Origin: Paenibacillus anaericanus
GTDB taxonomy: Bacteria; Bacillota; Bacilli; Paenibacillales; Paenibacillaceae
Direction of reading: 5' to 3'
Assembly (NCBI RefSeq): GCF_003994475.1
Contig: NZ_RZNY01000027.1
Coordinates: forward strand, 1-64,000
Length of the DNA: 64,000 nt
In this document: piece by piece, positions 44,939-55,199 of the stretch
How positions within the stretch are numbered: position 1 is the first letter of the stretch
Layout of the letters: each line of letters opens with the position of its first letter
Notes under the pieces: generated by a model
What the model was told of the DNA's origin: nothing
Seen by the model: only the letters and a program-made list of their open reading frames with translations
Database searches by the model: none
Position numbers and translations under genes: made by a program

Positions 44939-46006
44939 TTATTCTCCTTTATCCATCATATCAGCCTGTTCAGCTAGTGTTAGCGCCGAAACAAACTCTT
45001 CGATATCCCCGTTCATCACTTGATCCAACTTATGAAGGGTCAATCCGATGCGATGATCAGTAACGCGGCTTTGCGGGAAGTTATACGTACGGATACGCTC
45101 ACTACGGTCACCTGTACCTACCTTACTCTTCCGTTCACCAGCATACTTAGCTTCTTCTTCTTGACGTATTTTGTCTGAAATACGAGCACGAAGTACCTGC
45201 AATGCTTTATCCTTATTGGAGTTTTGCGATTTACCATCCTGACAAGTCGCCATAATCCCCGTTGGAATATGTGTAACCCGCACAGCGGATTTCGTTGTAT
45301 TAACAGACTGACCACCTGCACCACTGGAACAGAACGTATCAACACGAATATCTCTATCGTGAATTTCAATATCTAATTCTTCAGCTTCCGGCATGACCGA
45401 GACTGTCGAAGTTGATGTATGAATCCGTCCACCCGATTCTGTAGCAGGAATCCGTTGTACACGGTGCGCACCACTTTCAAACTTCATCTTACTGTATGCC
45501 CCGCGGCCATTAATCATAAAGATTACTTCTTTAAATCCGCCAAGGTCGCTTTCATTCGTATCCATAACATCTACTCGCCAGCCTTGTGTATCAGCAAAAC
45601 GCGTGTACATGCGGAATAAATCAGCCGCAAACAACGCCGCCTCATCTCCACCAGCAGCACCACGAATTTCCACAATAACATTCTTATCGTCATTCGGATC
45701 TTTTGGAAGCAACAGAAAGTGAATCTTCTCTTCCAATTCCTTCTGACGTATGCTAAGCTCATCGATTTCCATCTTGACCATTTCGCGCATTTCTTCGTCT
45801 AGCTTCTCCGCCTGCATTGTTTTTGCGGCTTCGAGTTCTTCCATAACACTCTTATATTCGATATATGCATCATAAACTGGTTGTAAATCCGATTGTTCCT
45901 TAGAATAATCTCGCAATTTCTTTGTATCATTAGTTACATCCGGATCACAGAGCAACTCGCTGAGTTTCTCATAACGTCCAGCTAGGGATTCTAGTCGGTC
46001 CAACAA
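44939..46006 (-). CDS. prfA: Peptide chain release factor 1
   Basis: 355 residues. GGQ motif in [18 protein letters not shown] and the [13 protein letters not shown] lead-in; recognition loop PAT ([14 protein letters not shown]), as expected for RF1 reading UAA/UAG. The start is TTG (two in a row), behind AGGTG at 7-base spacing. Followed by prmC, which modifies it. Confidence 0.98.
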   Translation of the reverse strand: MLDRLESLAGRYEKLSELLCDPDVTNDTKKLRDYSKEQSDLQPVYDAYIEYKSVMEELEAAKTMQAEKLDEEMREMVKMEIDELSIRQKELEEKIHFLLLPKDPNDDKNVIVEIRGAAGGDEAALFAADLFRMYTRFADTQGWRVDVMDTNESDLGGFKEVIFMINGRGAYSKMKFESGAHRVQRIPATESGGRIHTSTSTVSVMPEAEELDIEIHDRDIRVDTFCSSGAGGQSVNTTKSAVRVTHIPTGIMATCQDGKSQNSNKDKALQVLRARISDKIRQEEEAKYAGERKSKVGTGDRSERIRTYNFPQSRVTDHRIGLTLHKLDQVMNGDIEEFVSALTLAEQADMMDKGE

Positions 46007-46197
46007 GGGAGATCACCTCTCTTTACTTAACATAACAAACTTCTGAAAAAAGGCCGTTCCTTTTCACTAAAAAAAGGATAAACGACTTTTTATTATAGCA
46101 TACTTTTGGGAAATGTGAATAGGTAGGGTTAGCCCGAACAGGGATGGTTTATCCAAGATAACGACGTAACTCGCTCAACCTTCCGCACTCATTTTTT

Positions 46198-46250
46198 ACA
46201 AAAAACAGAAGCCACCCCTCCAGTAGACAAAGACTACCTAAGGGACGGCT
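46198..46250 (-). terminator. Terminator of ychF
   Basis: Minus-strand arms AGCCGTCCC / GGGGTGGCT (9 bp, two G-T) with an inner GTAG / CTAC stem, followed by TCTGTTTTTTG. Confidence 0.7.
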
Positions 46251-46284
46251 CCTTTTCACAAGAGCCCTAAGCTCTACATCTTAT

Positions 46285-47385
46285 TTATACGTTAAAACGG
46301 AAGTGCATAACATCGCCGTCCTGCACGACATAATCTTTACCTTCCAAACGAACTTGACCACGCTCTTTAGCCACATTCATCGTACCCGCAGCTGCTAGAT
46401 CATTGAAAGATACAACCTCTGCACGAATGAAACCACGTTCAAAGTCAGTGTGAATGACACCCGCAGCTCCAGGGGCTTTTGTACCTTTACGAATCGTCCA
46501 AGCGCGTACTTCTTGTACTCCTGCAGTGAAATACGTATATAGACCAAGCAAACGATACGCCGCAGTAATGAGACGGTCGAGTCCTGAGGATTCCAAACCT
46601 AGCTCCTCGAGGAACATTGCCTTGTCTTCGCCTTCAAGCTCAGCAATTTCTGCTTCCACTTTGGCACTAATCGGAACTACTTCAGCATTCTCCGCCGCTG
46701 CGAATTCTCTTACTTGTTGAACAAAAGGATTGTTCTCAGCATCGGTAACACCGTCTTCACTAACGTTCGCAGCATATAATACGGGTTTGAGCGTCAAGAG
46801 ATGAAGATCGCGGACAATCGCTTTCTCATCCTCTGTCAAATCCAAACTACGTGCTGGTTGATCGTTGTACAACGCTTCCTTGACACGTTCGAGTACTTCC
46901 ACTTCCATTGCAGATTGTTTGTTGCCGCCCTTCATATTTTTACGGGAGCGATCAATTTTCTTCTCTACACTATCCAAATCAGCCAGAATCAATTCAAGAT
47001 TGATCGTCTGGATGTCACTGATTGGGTTGATTTTACCTTCAACGTGGGTAATATTCTCATCTTCAAAGCACCGTACAACATGTACGATTGCATCTACTTC
47101 ACGAATATGAGCCAAAAATTTATTGCCCAAGCCTTCGCCCTTACTTGCACCGCGCACCAATCCCGCAATATCAACAAATTCAAATGCAGTAGGTACCGTA
47201 CGATTTGGAACGACCAGCTCAGTCAGTTTATCAAGGCGCTCATCTGGAACTTCTACCACACCAACGTTTGGATCGATCGTGCAAAATGGATAGTTCGCGG
47301 ATTCAGCCCCCGCTTGTGTAATTGCATTAAACAGGGTGGATTTCCCTACATTTGGAAGTCCGACAATTCCCGCTTTTAAAGCCAT
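46285..47385 (-). CDS. ychF: YchF/OLA1-family ribosome-associated ATPase
   Basis: 366 residues, normal length. N-terminal P-loop domain with [15 protein letters not shown] and [27 protein letters not shown], a helical coiled insertion (about 130-200), and a C-terminal TGS domain ([19 protein letters not shown] ... [13 protein letters not shown]). It binds ribosomes and prefers ATP; proposed roles are in translation and oxidative-stress control. Confidence 0.96.
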   Translation of the reverse strand: MALKAGIVGLPNVGKSTLFNAITQAGAESANYPFCTIDPNVGVVEVPDERLDKLTELVVPNRTVPTAFEFVDIAGLVRGASKGEGLGNKFLAHIREVDAIVHVVRCFEDENITHVEGKINPISDIQTINLELILADLDSVEKKIDRSRKNMKGGNKQSAMEVEVLERVKEALYNDQPARSLDLTEDEKAIVRDLHLLTLKPVLYAANVSEDGVTDAENNPFVQQVREFAAAENAEVVPISAKVEAEIAELEGEDKAMFLEELGLESSGLDRLITAAYRLLGLYTYFTAGVQEVRAWTIRKGTKAPGAAGVIHTDFERGFIRAEVVSFNDLAAAGTMNVAKERGQVRLEGKDYVVQDGDVMHFRFNV

Positions 47386-47520
47386 ATCTATGACAACTCC
47401 TCATTCTTGTATTCACTCATCTTCTTCAATCATAGTACATATACCCCGCCCATATTTCAAGGATGTTCCGTAAATATTCCCATACAATTGAGCATTAGGT
47501 TATACTGCTAACCCTATTTT

Positions 47521-47591
47521 TAACTGTACTTCATGCAACTATTACCTCTCTACTACCTTTTTCACAAATAAGTGTATTTTGTACAACTATT
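47521..47591. repeat. Pair of 23-bp intergenic repeats (array B)
   Basis: Units at 47521-47543 and 47569-47591, both beginning TAA and ending CAACTATT, 48 bases apart. The first differs at only a few positions from the unit at 2979-3001. They lie between ychF and the GNAT gene. Confidence 0.7.
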
Positions 47592-47616
47592 AAGATATAC
47601 AGGCGTCACTTCTGCT

Positions 47617-48093
47617 CTATAATTTCTTCGTCATTGAAATATCCGTAACCTCATATCCCACTTTCTGATACAATTGGAACGCTCTTTGATTATGTCCGAA
47701 TACATGAAGAGAAATCTTATACGCTCCCTGTTCTCTAGCTGCTTCATCTACAGCAGACATCGTTGCCTTGCCGTAGCCCTTGCCTTGGTATTCCTCGTAT
47801 ATAAGAATATCGTAAATAAAAGTGGTTCGTCCCGTTGGTTCTTCGGCAATGTTAAACCAGACGTACCCTACCTCATTTCCTATCTCTTGATCCACAACCG
47901 TATAGAGAAAGGCATCCTTAGTGTCCTTACCTTCTGGAAGGTATTTCTGAAACGATTCCAACGAACGGGCCATAGCCTCATCTTCGCTCCATGTACCTGC
48001 CTCAACCTTATCATTTGCGTAATCCTTAGCAGAACGATTTAAGAACACTTCGTATTCTCCAGCGCTCATTTCTTTGAGTTGAACCTTTGCCAT
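47617..48093 (-). CDS. GNAT-family N-acetyltransferase
   Basis: 158 residues. The acetyl-CoA motif is YQGKGYGKATMSAVDEAARE (Q-x-x-G-x-G), preceded by FIYDILIYEEY and followed by LHVFGHNQRAFQLYQKVGYEVTDISM. Substrate unknown. TGGAGA precedes the ATG. It stands alone, about 230 bases from ychF. Confidence 0.88.
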   Translation of the reverse strand: MAKVQLKEMSAGEYEVFLNRSAKDYANDKVEAGTWSEDEAMARSLESFQKYLPEGKDTKDAFLYTVVDQEIGNEVGYVWFNIAEEPTGRTTFIYDILIYEEYQGKGYGKATMSAVDEAAREQGAYKISLHVFGHNQRAFQLYQKVGYEVTDISMTKKL

Positions 48094-48118
48094 CTAAACA
48101 TCTCCATTCAAATCTTCA

Positions 48119-48946
48119 TCATAGCGGATACCAGAATCCTTGAACTACCTGCAGTTTCAGTACAATACCTACTGTAAGTAACAGAACACAAAGCAGCACG
48201 ACTATCTTGTCACTCCGCATAGCCCTAGTGCCCATGTACCACGTACGTTTAGGCTTCGTACCGAAACCACGTAGATCCATCGCATCAGATACCGATTCGA
48301 TATGCTGAAGTGATGATTGCAATAAGGGCACAACAACAAGCGAAAGATTCCGCATTCGCTGCTTGAGATTACCATCGCCCCGTGAAATTCCTAGACCGCG
48401 CATTTGCATTGCATTCAGAATATGACGGAACTCCTGACTTAAATCAGGAATATATCGAAAAGCAATACTGACGGCGTAAGCCATTTTGTACGGGACGCCA
48501 AGCTTATTCAAACTTGCGGCAAACCGACTCGGATGCGTCGTGAAAATAAACAGCAGTGTAATCGGACATAAAGTTAAGTATTTCAAAGACAACGTTAATA
48601 CATAAAATAAGGTCTCTACATTAATTGTATCATAGCCAAGTGGAATAAGTGGTGTGTTACTTCCGGTCAGTGTTGACCCGAAGCGAGGTGTAATCAGTAG
48701 AATGAAAATACTGTTCATCAGTGTAAATAGGGTTAACATCCAGAAGAGGAATTTCATTCGTTTAATCGGAATCCGAGCCACTAATAACATGGATATACCG
48801 GCAACCAACAGAACGACAAAGATACGCAGATCAAGGAACAGAAACGTCACTGCCGTCCATACCAGCAGCAACACAAGTTTCACTGCTCCATCCATCCGAT
48901 GGAAGAAGGAATCACCGTCCACATATAAACTGCTTGATTTACTCAT
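48119..48946 (-). CDS. ECF transporter transmembrane component (EcfT)
   Basis: About 275 residues, five to six membrane segments, with the conserved coupling helices AMQMRGLGISRGDG and SVSDAMDLRGFGTKPKRTWY (A-R-G type). Energy-coupling T component that joins the ATPase to the S component. The ATG overlaps the stop of the ATPase gene (ATGAGTAA), showing tight coupling. The longer open frame would overlap that gene by a further 90 bases and has no better site. Confidence 0.88.
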   Translation of the reverse strand: MSKSSSLYVDGDSFFHRMDGAVKLVLLLVWTAVTFLFLDLRIFVVLLVAGISMLLVARIPIKRMKFLFWMLTLFTLMNSIFILLITPRFGSTLTGSNTPLIPLGYDTINVETLFYVLTLSLKYLTLCPITLLFIFTTHPSRFAASLNKLGVPYKMAYAVSIAFRYIPDLSQEFRHILNAMQMRGLGISRGDGNLKQRMRNLSLVVVPLLQSSLQHIESVSDAMDLRGFGTKPKRTWYMGTRAMRSDKIVVLLCVLLLTVGIVLKLQVVQGFWYPL

Positions 48947-50648
48947 GTGACGTCTTTCCCTTCTGCTCATAATCGATGAAAGCTTGCACAAATCGCGATG
49001 GGGACGATAATCCCCAGGCTCTCGCAAACCTTGCAAGGCTCGTCTCCCTTAGGCGTGCCTTGCTAGTAACCTCGCTGTTTGAGAGTACATTCGCCACTGT
49101 ATCCGCAGCAATGACTCCGCCTTCCGCCATAACAACAGCACGATCAGCATATTCTAATGCCAAGTGCATGTCATGCGTAATAAACAAAAATGCCATCCCT
49201 TGATTCGATAGTTCGGCTATAAAATCCATAAATTCGGTATAATGCCGATAATCCTGTCCCGCCGTCGGTTCATCCAGAATCATTAACTTCGGGCTCAAAG
49301 CTAGGATCGAAGCGATACTGAGGCGTTTCTTCTGTCCGAAACTCAGTGCAGATACCGGCCAGTTACGGTAGGGATATAATCCGCATATTTTCAATACTTC
49401 GTCACTTCTCTCCTCACGTTCTGTAGGTGAGAATCCTCGTGCGGTAAGACCTAGCCCCACTTCATCCCATATCATATGTTGGGTGATCATATGATTCGGA
49501 TTCTGCATCACATATCCAATTTCCGTACCTCTACGGCGGATCGACCAATTATTGATGGACTCACCCCATAGCCGAACTTCCCCAATTCTGGGTTTGAAGA
49601 GCCCTGTAATAATACCGGATAAGGTAGATTTGCCTGCTCCGTTGCCTCCAAGCAACGCAATCGTCTCACCCGCTCCAATAGATAGAGATACTTGCCGAAC
49701 AACATCACGCCCAGCATCATACGCGTAAGTTACATCCCGTAGCTCTAGCAGGACATCCCCATCCCTTTGTTCTTGAGGCGATTCCACGCTGTCCATCCAT
49801 ACTTCAAGCTTGCCCTTATCTAACGTGCCGAGTATCCCTTCCGGTGTCCTCAAATTGCTAAGACCTTGTAGTGATAATCCAGCATAAGCCATGGCATCTA
49901 AATAAATCGGCTGTCGCAGTCCAAATGAGGCAAGAGTACCTCCTGCAAGTAAATCATCCGGTGTTCCAATCGCCGCAATTTCCCCTTCGTTCATCACAAC
50001 GATCCGGTCGATTGGTTCTTGTAGAACGTCCTCTACTCGATGTTCTATGATAATAACGGTCTTACCTCCGGCTTGGTGTATTTCTTCTATGAGTCGCATT
50101 GCCTTGACTCCACTTGCCGGATCCAGATTTGCCAGCGGCTCATCAAACAGTAAAATATCCGCCTTTGTTGATAGAACCCCAGCCAATGAGACACTTTGTT
50201 TCTGACCACCGGACAGATCATGTGGACCCTGCCCTTCGTAGTCCAGCATACCCACTAGATCAAGCGCCGAGAAGACCGCAGTCTTCATCTCCGCTTGCGG
50301 AGTCGCTTCATTTTCCATCTGGAATGCTACATCTTCACCTACGGTTTGCCCCACGAACTGAGCATCTGGATTTTGTAGGATAGTCCCTACACTCTTGCTG
50401 CGTTCGAAAATATCCTGCGAGCTTGAGTCCTTCCCATTCACGTAAAGTTCGCCAGTGATCTCGCCTCCGTATGAAAAAGGAATTAGCCCATTGATACAAT
50501 GGGCTAAGGTCGACTTACCAGAACCGCTTGGTCCGGCAATCCATATTTTCTCGCCTCGCACAATGTCGAGGTTGATGTTTTTTAGTGTTGCGGAGGACTG
50601 GCTTTTATAACGGAAACTAAAGTCCCGAAATGAAATAACAGGTTGCAT
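48939..50648 (-). CDS. ECF transporter ATPase with two fused ATP-binding domains
   Basis: 569 residues holding both EcfA halves in one chain. Domain 1: GPSGSGKSTLAHCI, signature DLSGGQKQSVSLA, Walker B LLFDEPLANLDP. Domain 2: GGNGAGKSTLSGII, signature ALSFGQKKRLSIA, Walker B LMILDEPTAGQD. The two signatures differ, typical of an A/A' heterodimer. Fusion is common in YkoD-type systems. The order S-AA'-T makes a complete, dedicated transporter. Confidence 0.93.
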   Translation of the reverse strand: MQPVISFRDFSFRYKSQSSATLKNINLDIVRGEKIWIAGPSGSGKSTLAHCINGLIPFSYGGEITGELYVNGKDSSSQDIFERSKSVGTILQNPDAQFVGQTVGEDVAFQMENEATPQAEMKTAVFSALDLVGMLDYEGQGPHDLSGGQKQSVSLAGVLSTKADILLFDEPLANLDPASGVKAMRLIEEIHQAGGKTVIIIEHRVEDVLQEPIDRIVVMNEGEIAAIGTPDDLLAGGTLASFGLRQPIYLDAMAYAGLSLQGLSNLRTPEGILGTLDKGKLEVWMDSVESPQEQRDGDVLLELRDVTYAYDAGRDVVRQVSLSIGAGETIALLGGNGAGKSTLSGIITGLFKPRIGEVRLWGESINNWSIRRRGTEIGYVMQNPNHMITQHMIWDEVGLGLTARGFSPTEREERSDEVLKICGLYPYRNWPVSALSFGQKKRLSIASILALSPKLMILDEPTAGQDYRHYTEFMDFIAELSNQGMAFLFITHDMHLALEYADRAVVMAEGGVIAADTVANVLSNSEVTSKARLRETSLARFARAWGLSSPSRFVQAFIDYEQKGKTSHE

Positions 50649-50662
50649 ATGTCAGGTAACTC

Positions 50663-51223
50663 CTATCTTTCCACAGTCAAGTTCGCATTGTTTCGATTCC
50701 GCTTCGCGTATGCCCACACCGCCGGAACACCCAGAATCAGAAATACAGCTAGATTTACAAGACCTGCAGAGATTACTTGTATAACAATCTTGTTATTTGG
50801 CTCGCCCATTGCGTAAATATCGAACAAACCCGAAAATGCCAAGGATACGAAAATGCCAACTACTCCGTAAATAATAAATGAAATCAAGTGCTTTTTCTTA
50901 ATAACTCCATCTTTCGGATTGAAATCCTTAGAAAGATAGATCAATCCCATAAACGCTGCAGTAATACCCGAGCCAAGCGCCCATCCCCACCATACCGTAC
51001 CACTCTGGATAAAGTCATTAATGACATGCCCGATAAATCCAGCAATAAAGCCAACCACCGGACCAAATAATGCTCCAAAAATAGCTAACAACGCAATCGC
51101 TGGGCGAAGCTGCGTATCTGGAGCGATAGGAATACCAATCCAGCTCGTCGCACCGTATAGTGCAGCACCGATCCCAATTGTTACAACCGTACGGGTACTC
51201 CACTTCCAAATTGATGGTTTCAT
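50663..51223 (-). CDS. ECF transporter substrate-binding component (UPF0397-like)
   Basis: About 186 residues with five to six membrane segments. IGIGAALYGATSWIGIPI, RPAIALLAIFGALFGPVVGFIAGFIGHVINDFI and the end VNLAVFLILGVPAVWAYAKR match the UPF0397 class of S components. The vitamin or cofactor carried is not known from sequence. I start at the ATG at 51223, behind GGGGG. First gene of the three-gene operon. Confidence 0.82.
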   Translation of the reverse strand: MKPSIWKWSTRTVVTIGIGAALYGATSWIGIPIAPDTQLRPAIALLAIFGALFGPVVGFIAGFIGHVINDFIQSGTVWWGWALGSGITAAFMGLIYLSKDFNPKDGVIKKKHLISFIIYGVVGIFVSLAFSGLFDIYAMGEPNNKIVIQVISAGLVNLAVFLILGVPAVWAYAKRNRNNANLTVER

Positions 51224-51352
51224 TAAAAATCCCCCTTTACATTCTCCACTGGAACCACTACCTTGGATCCCTGTGTTCATTAAGTTTGGTTGCCTTCTTG
51301 CCACCGTAGTCCATTTCCTACTGTCGTACCGGTCAAGTTAGCTTCTACACCT

Positions 51353-51381
51353 AATATAAGGGGTCATTCTCTGAAAAGCAA
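51353..51381 (-). promoter_or_regulatory. Probable promoter of the ECF transporter operon
   Basis: TTGCTT, 17 bases, TATATT on the minus strand. It leaves a leader of about 120 bases in which I do not recognise a known riboswitch, although several short stems (such as GTAG / CTAC) are present. Confidence 0.45.
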
Positions 51382-51439
51382 TGAAAAATTCTCTGTATAC
51401 CACTAGGAATTATAAGATTATTGTTTTTTTACTACGTTA

Positions 51440-52468
51440 CTACTCTCTCCGCACTAATCGCGTCGTGCTATTCAGCGCCGGGATATCTCCGGTGCCAATC
51501 CCAAACATGGCGGTGCGGAGCTCAAACTCCACGCGCTCAAGCAGCGCGTCAAGCCGCTCCTCTGAATGCACCGCCGGTTCAAGCAGCGCCCGGCCGAATC
51601 CGGCCAGGTTCGCGCCCAGCGCAAGCGCCTTGGCCGCGTCCACGCCGTTGTTCAGGCCGCCGCTACCGATCAGGGCGGCATCTGGCACCGCCGCCCGTAC
51701 TTCGCGGATGCATTCCGCGGTGGGGATGCCCCAATCCGCGAAAGCCTCCGCTGCCGCGCGGCGCACAGGGTCTGCGCTGCGGAACTTCTCGACCTGGCTC
51801 CATGACGTTCCGCCTGCGCCAGCTACATCAATAAAAGCTACACCTGCTCCGCGTAGCCGCTTCGCCGTCACTCCGTCGATTCCCCAGCCTACTTCCTTAA
51901 CCCCTACTGGGATTGGCAAGCTACGGCATATATCTTCGATACGAGACAACAAGCCTCCAAAGGCTTTATTGCCTTCCGGCTGGAACACTTCCTGCAGACT
52001 GTTCAAATGCAGCACTAGCATGTCCGCTCCTACAATGTCTACCGCACGCATACAATCCTCAGTACTAAATCCATAATTAAGCTGAACAGCACCTAAGTTA
52101 GCAATAATCGGAATGCTGGGAGCTTTACGTCGAACCGCAAACGTCGAGGACAACTCGTTTCTTTCCACTGCAGCTCTAACCGAACCCACACCCATTGCCC
52201 AGCCCCGTCGCTCTGCTGCCTCGGCAAGCCGATCATTAATCATCGCCGCAAGTTCACTTCCGCCGGTCATAGAACTAATAAGAAACGGTGTACGAACGGG
52301 TGCGCCTAAAAATGTTGTTTTTAAACTAATATCCTCAAAATTCAACTCTGGTAAGGCATTATGCCGAAACATATATTTTTCAAACCCTGTACTTATGCCT
52401 TCCGCACCCACTTCCTCTTCCAAGCAAAGACGGATATGTTCCGTTTTTCGTCCCCCTATATCAGTCAC
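51440..52468 (-). CDS. fni: Type-2 isopentenyl-diphosphate delta-isomerase
   Basis: FMN- and NADPH-dependent isomerase of IPP and DMAPP. 342 residues. It has RKTEHIRLCL at the N-terminus, FLISSMTGGSE, ANLGAVQLNYG, LVLHLNSLQEVFQPEG and the FMN-binding IGSGGLNNGVDAAKALALGANLAG. Starts with GTG behind GGAGGAGG. The C-terminal half (about 51460-51900) is very rich in GC; the rest is ordinary. Confidence 0.95.
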   Translation of the reverse strand: MTDIGGRKTEHIRLCLEEEVGAEGISTGFEKYMFRHNALPELNFEDISLKTTFLGAPVRTPFLISSMTGGSELAAMINDRLAEAAERRGWAMGVGSVRAAVERNELSSTFAVRRKAPSIPIIANLGAVQLNYGFSTEDCMRAVDIVGADMLVLHLNSLQEVFQPEGNKAFGGLLSRIEDICRSLPIPVGVKEVGWGIDGVTAKRLRGAGVAFIDVAGAGGTSWSQVEKFRSADPVRRAAAEAFADWGIPTAECIREVRAAVPDAALIGSGGLNNGVDAAKALALGANLAGFGRALLEPAVHSEERLDALLERVEFELRTAMFGIGTGDIPALNSTTRLVRRE

Positions 52469-52520
52469 GCTGCCATTCCTCCTCCTTTACACCAAGATAC
52501 GAATACAATACTCTGCTTAC

Positions 52521-54029
52521 TTATAGTAGCGGTGAAAATAACCGTGCCGCAGATTCCATAAAACGTACAATCATTCTCTTCTTCTCAAAAGCCTCGATAT
52601 CTATTAAGGTGGCTGAAATCAGATCGCGTTCAAAGTCCTTCACAACTTTGGCCACGCTATCACTTTGTACGAGTAATGCATTCACCTCAAAGTTCAAATG
52701 AAAGCTACGCATATCCATGTTCGCCGTACCCACCGTAGCAACCTCCCCATCTACAATAAGTAGCTTTGAATGAAGGAAGCCCTTTTCATACTCGTATATC
52801 TTAACCCCCGCCTCCAACAATGCAGGAAAGTACGAATGGGATGCAAGGAAGGGCAGCCATTTGTCAGGTTTTGCTGGAAACAATATCCGCACATCAAGAC
52901 CAGACAACCCCGCTACCCGTAGCGCCGTAAGGATATCTTCGTCAGGAATGAAATATGGCGTAGCAAGCCATACCGATTTCTTGGCCGTTGTAATCATTGA
53001 GAAAAAAATATTCTTAAGCGTCGAACTCTCATTGTCCGGGCCGCTCGGGATAATCTGTATCGCCCCACTACAACCTTGTTCAAGCTCAGGTGATAGATAT
53101 TCTATATCCATAATTTTCTCACCGGTGACATACTGCCAATCCTGAAGAAAAATAACTTGCAGTGATCGAACAGCCTCTCCCTTCACCAGCATATGGGTGT
53201 CCCGCCAGAAGCCATATGTCTTACTCCGGCTCAAATACTCGTCACCCACATTTAAGCCACCGATGAACCCCGTGTTACCATCGATCACGACAATCTTCCG
53301 GTGATTACGGTAGTTCACCCGACTCGATAGCGCCAAGAATCGTACTTGTCCATAAATACCGACCTTAACACCTGCATTCTCCAGCTCTTTAATGAACGAT
53401 TTAGGTAAGCCAATGCTACCAACGGCGTCGAACATAAATCGTACCTCTACACCTGCACGAGCCTTCTGAATTAATGTCTTCTGAATTTCACGACCAATGT
53501 CATCTGCACGGTAAATATAATATTCCATATGAATATGGTGCTCAGCCAACTTCAATTCTCTCAAGAGTGAAGAAAAGGTCTCTTCTCCGTTGGTCAGCAC
53601 CCTTGTTCTTGTTGCCATAGAGAAAGGTGTACGAGCAATTCGTTGTGACAGTTGAAGTAGCCGTTGCTGGCCAGGGGTAAATTGTGATAAATCACGCGGT
53701 TGCTTACTGCCTATGTGATCGATCATTTCGTAACCTTTACGATCCTGCTCCGCCTTTTTATCGTATTTCCGCCGTTTGAAGTAGTTTTGGCCGAGCAAGA
53801 AATATATAACCAGTCCAACGACCGGTAACAATGCCAGCACTAAAATCCATGCCACTGTACTGGAGGGATTACGGTTCTCCATAAAGATAGCGAATCCAAT
53901 CGTAATGACTGTCAAAGTTTGAAATATACTAATTAGCGTACCACCAAAATGCCCGAAGACGCCGAAACCAAAATAATAAAAGGCAAATAAAACTGCGGCA
54001 ATTAAAATAATTTGTAACCCACGTCTCAT
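52521..54029 (-). CDS. cls: Cardiolipin synthase
   Basis: Joins two phosphatidylglycerol molecules into cardiolipin at the membrane. 502 residues: two N-terminal membrane helices, then two phospholipase-D HKD motifs, HRKIVVIDGNTGFIGGLN (about 235) and HSKLLIVDGEVATVGTANMD (about 415). GAGGAG lies 7 bases before the ATG. Confidence 0.96.
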   Translation of the reverse strand: MRRGLQIILIAAVLFAFYYFGFGVFGHFGGTLISIFQTLTVITIGFAIFMENRNPSSTVAWILVLALLPVVGLVIYFLLGQNYFKRRKYDKKAEQDRKGYEMIDHIGSKQPRDLSQFTPGQQRLLQLSQRIARTPFSMATRTRVLTNGEETFSSLLRELKLAEHHIHMEYYIYRADDIGREIQKTLIQKARAGVEVRFMFDAVGSIGLPKSFIKELENAGVKVGIYGQVRFLALSSRVNYRNHRKIVVIDGNTGFIGGLNVGDEYLSRSKTYGFWRDTHMLVKGEAVRSLQVIFLQDWQYVTGEKIMDIEYLSPELEQGCSGAIQIIPSGPDNESSTLKNIFFSMITTAKKSVWLATPYFIPDEDILTALRVAGLSGLDVRILFPAKPDKWLPFLASHSYFPALLEAGVKIYEYEKGFLHSKLLIVDGEVATVGTANMDMRSFHLNFEVNALLVQSDSVAKVVKDFERDLISATLIDIEAFEKKRMIVRFMESAARLFSPLL

Positions 54030-54125
54030 AGTTGTACTCCTCTACACTTTGGTGAATGGTAATTGATTATATCTTACATGAACTACGCCCTACTTCCTAG
54101 CCAAATTATAATACGTTGGATATAT

Positions 54126-54194
54126 TTGCTATCTGATTTTGTTTTGTAATATAATCTTTCTGACTATTGAGTCATAATAAGAACCATTGAGTCA
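54126..54194 (+). promoter_or_regulatory. Promoter and twin operator-like repeat before yerO
   Basis: TTGCTA (54126), 18 bases, TATAAT (54150-54155). Downstream lie two direct copies of ATTGAGTCA at 54166 and 54186, exactly 20 bases apart; the first is part of TGACT-ATTG-AGTCA. Placement over the transcription start and ribosome site suggests self-repression by the TetR-family product. Confidence 0.55.
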
Positions 54195-54200
54195 GAAGGG

Positions 54201-55121
54201 ATGATGAAGGATCTGTTATCAACAAAATCAGAGGAAAAGAAAAAACTAATATTAAGAACAGCGATGCAACTCTTTGCTATAAAAGGAGTCCCCGCCACGT
54301 CCATGCAAGAAATCGCCGATATTTGCGGGATGTCCAAAGGAAGTCTCTATCTGCAATTCAAATCGAAAGAAGAATTGGAACACAGTGTATTTGACTACTG
54401 TTACGAGATGCTTCAAGATCATCTGCTTCAGGTAGAGCGTCAGCCAGAACTCCCCCCACGCGAGAAACTATGCCGTCAAGTTGAAGTCTTGCTGAATTTG
54501 GTCCTTGAGCTTCGTGAGTTTTTAATGATGCAGTTAAAAGACTGGATAACCAATGGAGATCCTAATCATAAACAGCATTTTATTAAGAAGCACAACGATC
54601 AGTTGTTCATTTTCGGTAAGGAAAAGCTTATCAGTCTGTACGGTATAGATATCTCACCGTATATAGCGGACCTTCTAATGCTCGCGAATGGCATGATTAG
54701 TTCTTATACCCAATTGCTATTTCATCCGCAGGTTGCCATTGAAACCTCTCGCTTGGCAAGCCACCTCGTGGATTTATTGGATGTCACCGCTGCTAGTCTG
54801 TTGCGGGACCGCCCCCAACCGCTCATCTCTGAAGAAATATTAACTGGGTTAAGTCATAAGCAGCCTTGTAGAATGCAACCTAGTCGGCATCCACTACAAG
54901 TGATCAAAGAATTGAAGACAGCATCTGAAGACTTACTTGATGACCCGCGAGAGCGCAAGCACGTTCTAGAATCATTACAGATTCTAGAGGATGAAATCGC
55001 AGCACTTCGTCCTCGTCATGCCATTATTAACGGGATGCTTGGCAATCTTACAGATTTCTGGGGGCTTGAGAATCAACTTTTAGAATTAAAAGTTTTATTA
55101 CAGCCCTATTTGAACAAGTAA
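54201..55121 (+). CDS. yerO: TetR-family regulator, YerO-like
   Basis: 306 residues, long for the family. N-terminal HTH (KLILRTAMQLFAIKGVPATSMQEIADICGMSKGSLYLQFKSKEEL-type, about 15-58) and a helical ligand domain, plus a charged C-terminal segment (about 225-306) that looks like a coiled coil. It sits directly before an RND pump, the arrangement of yerO-swrC in B. subtilis, so it probably represses that pump. Confidence 0.82.
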   Translation: MMKDLLSTKSEEKKKLILRTAMQLFAIKGVPATSMQEIADICGMSKGSLYLQFKSKEELEHSVFDYCYEMLQDHLLQVERQPELPPREKLCRQVEVLLNLVLELREFLMMQLKDWITNGDPNHKQHFIKKHNDQLFIFGKEKLISLYGIDISPYIADLLMLANGMISSYTQLLFHPQVAIETSRLASHLVDLLDVTAASLLRDRPQPLISEEILTGLSHKQPCRMQPSRHPLQVIKELKTASEDLLDDPRERKHVLESLQILEDEIAALRPRHAIINGMLGNLTDFWGLENQLLELKVLLQPYLNK

Positions 55122-55199
55122 TTACAGGAAAAAGTTTGTCGAATTATCTATTGAACCACAAAACCTAGAGAGTATAAAGAGAGGAGCAGAAACTAAAGT

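Noticed and set aside
51224-51352. Riboswitch in the leader of the ECF transporter operon
   Set aside because: ECF genes often have one, but I could not match thiamine, cobalamin, preQ1, folate or other classes I know; a covariance search would decide.
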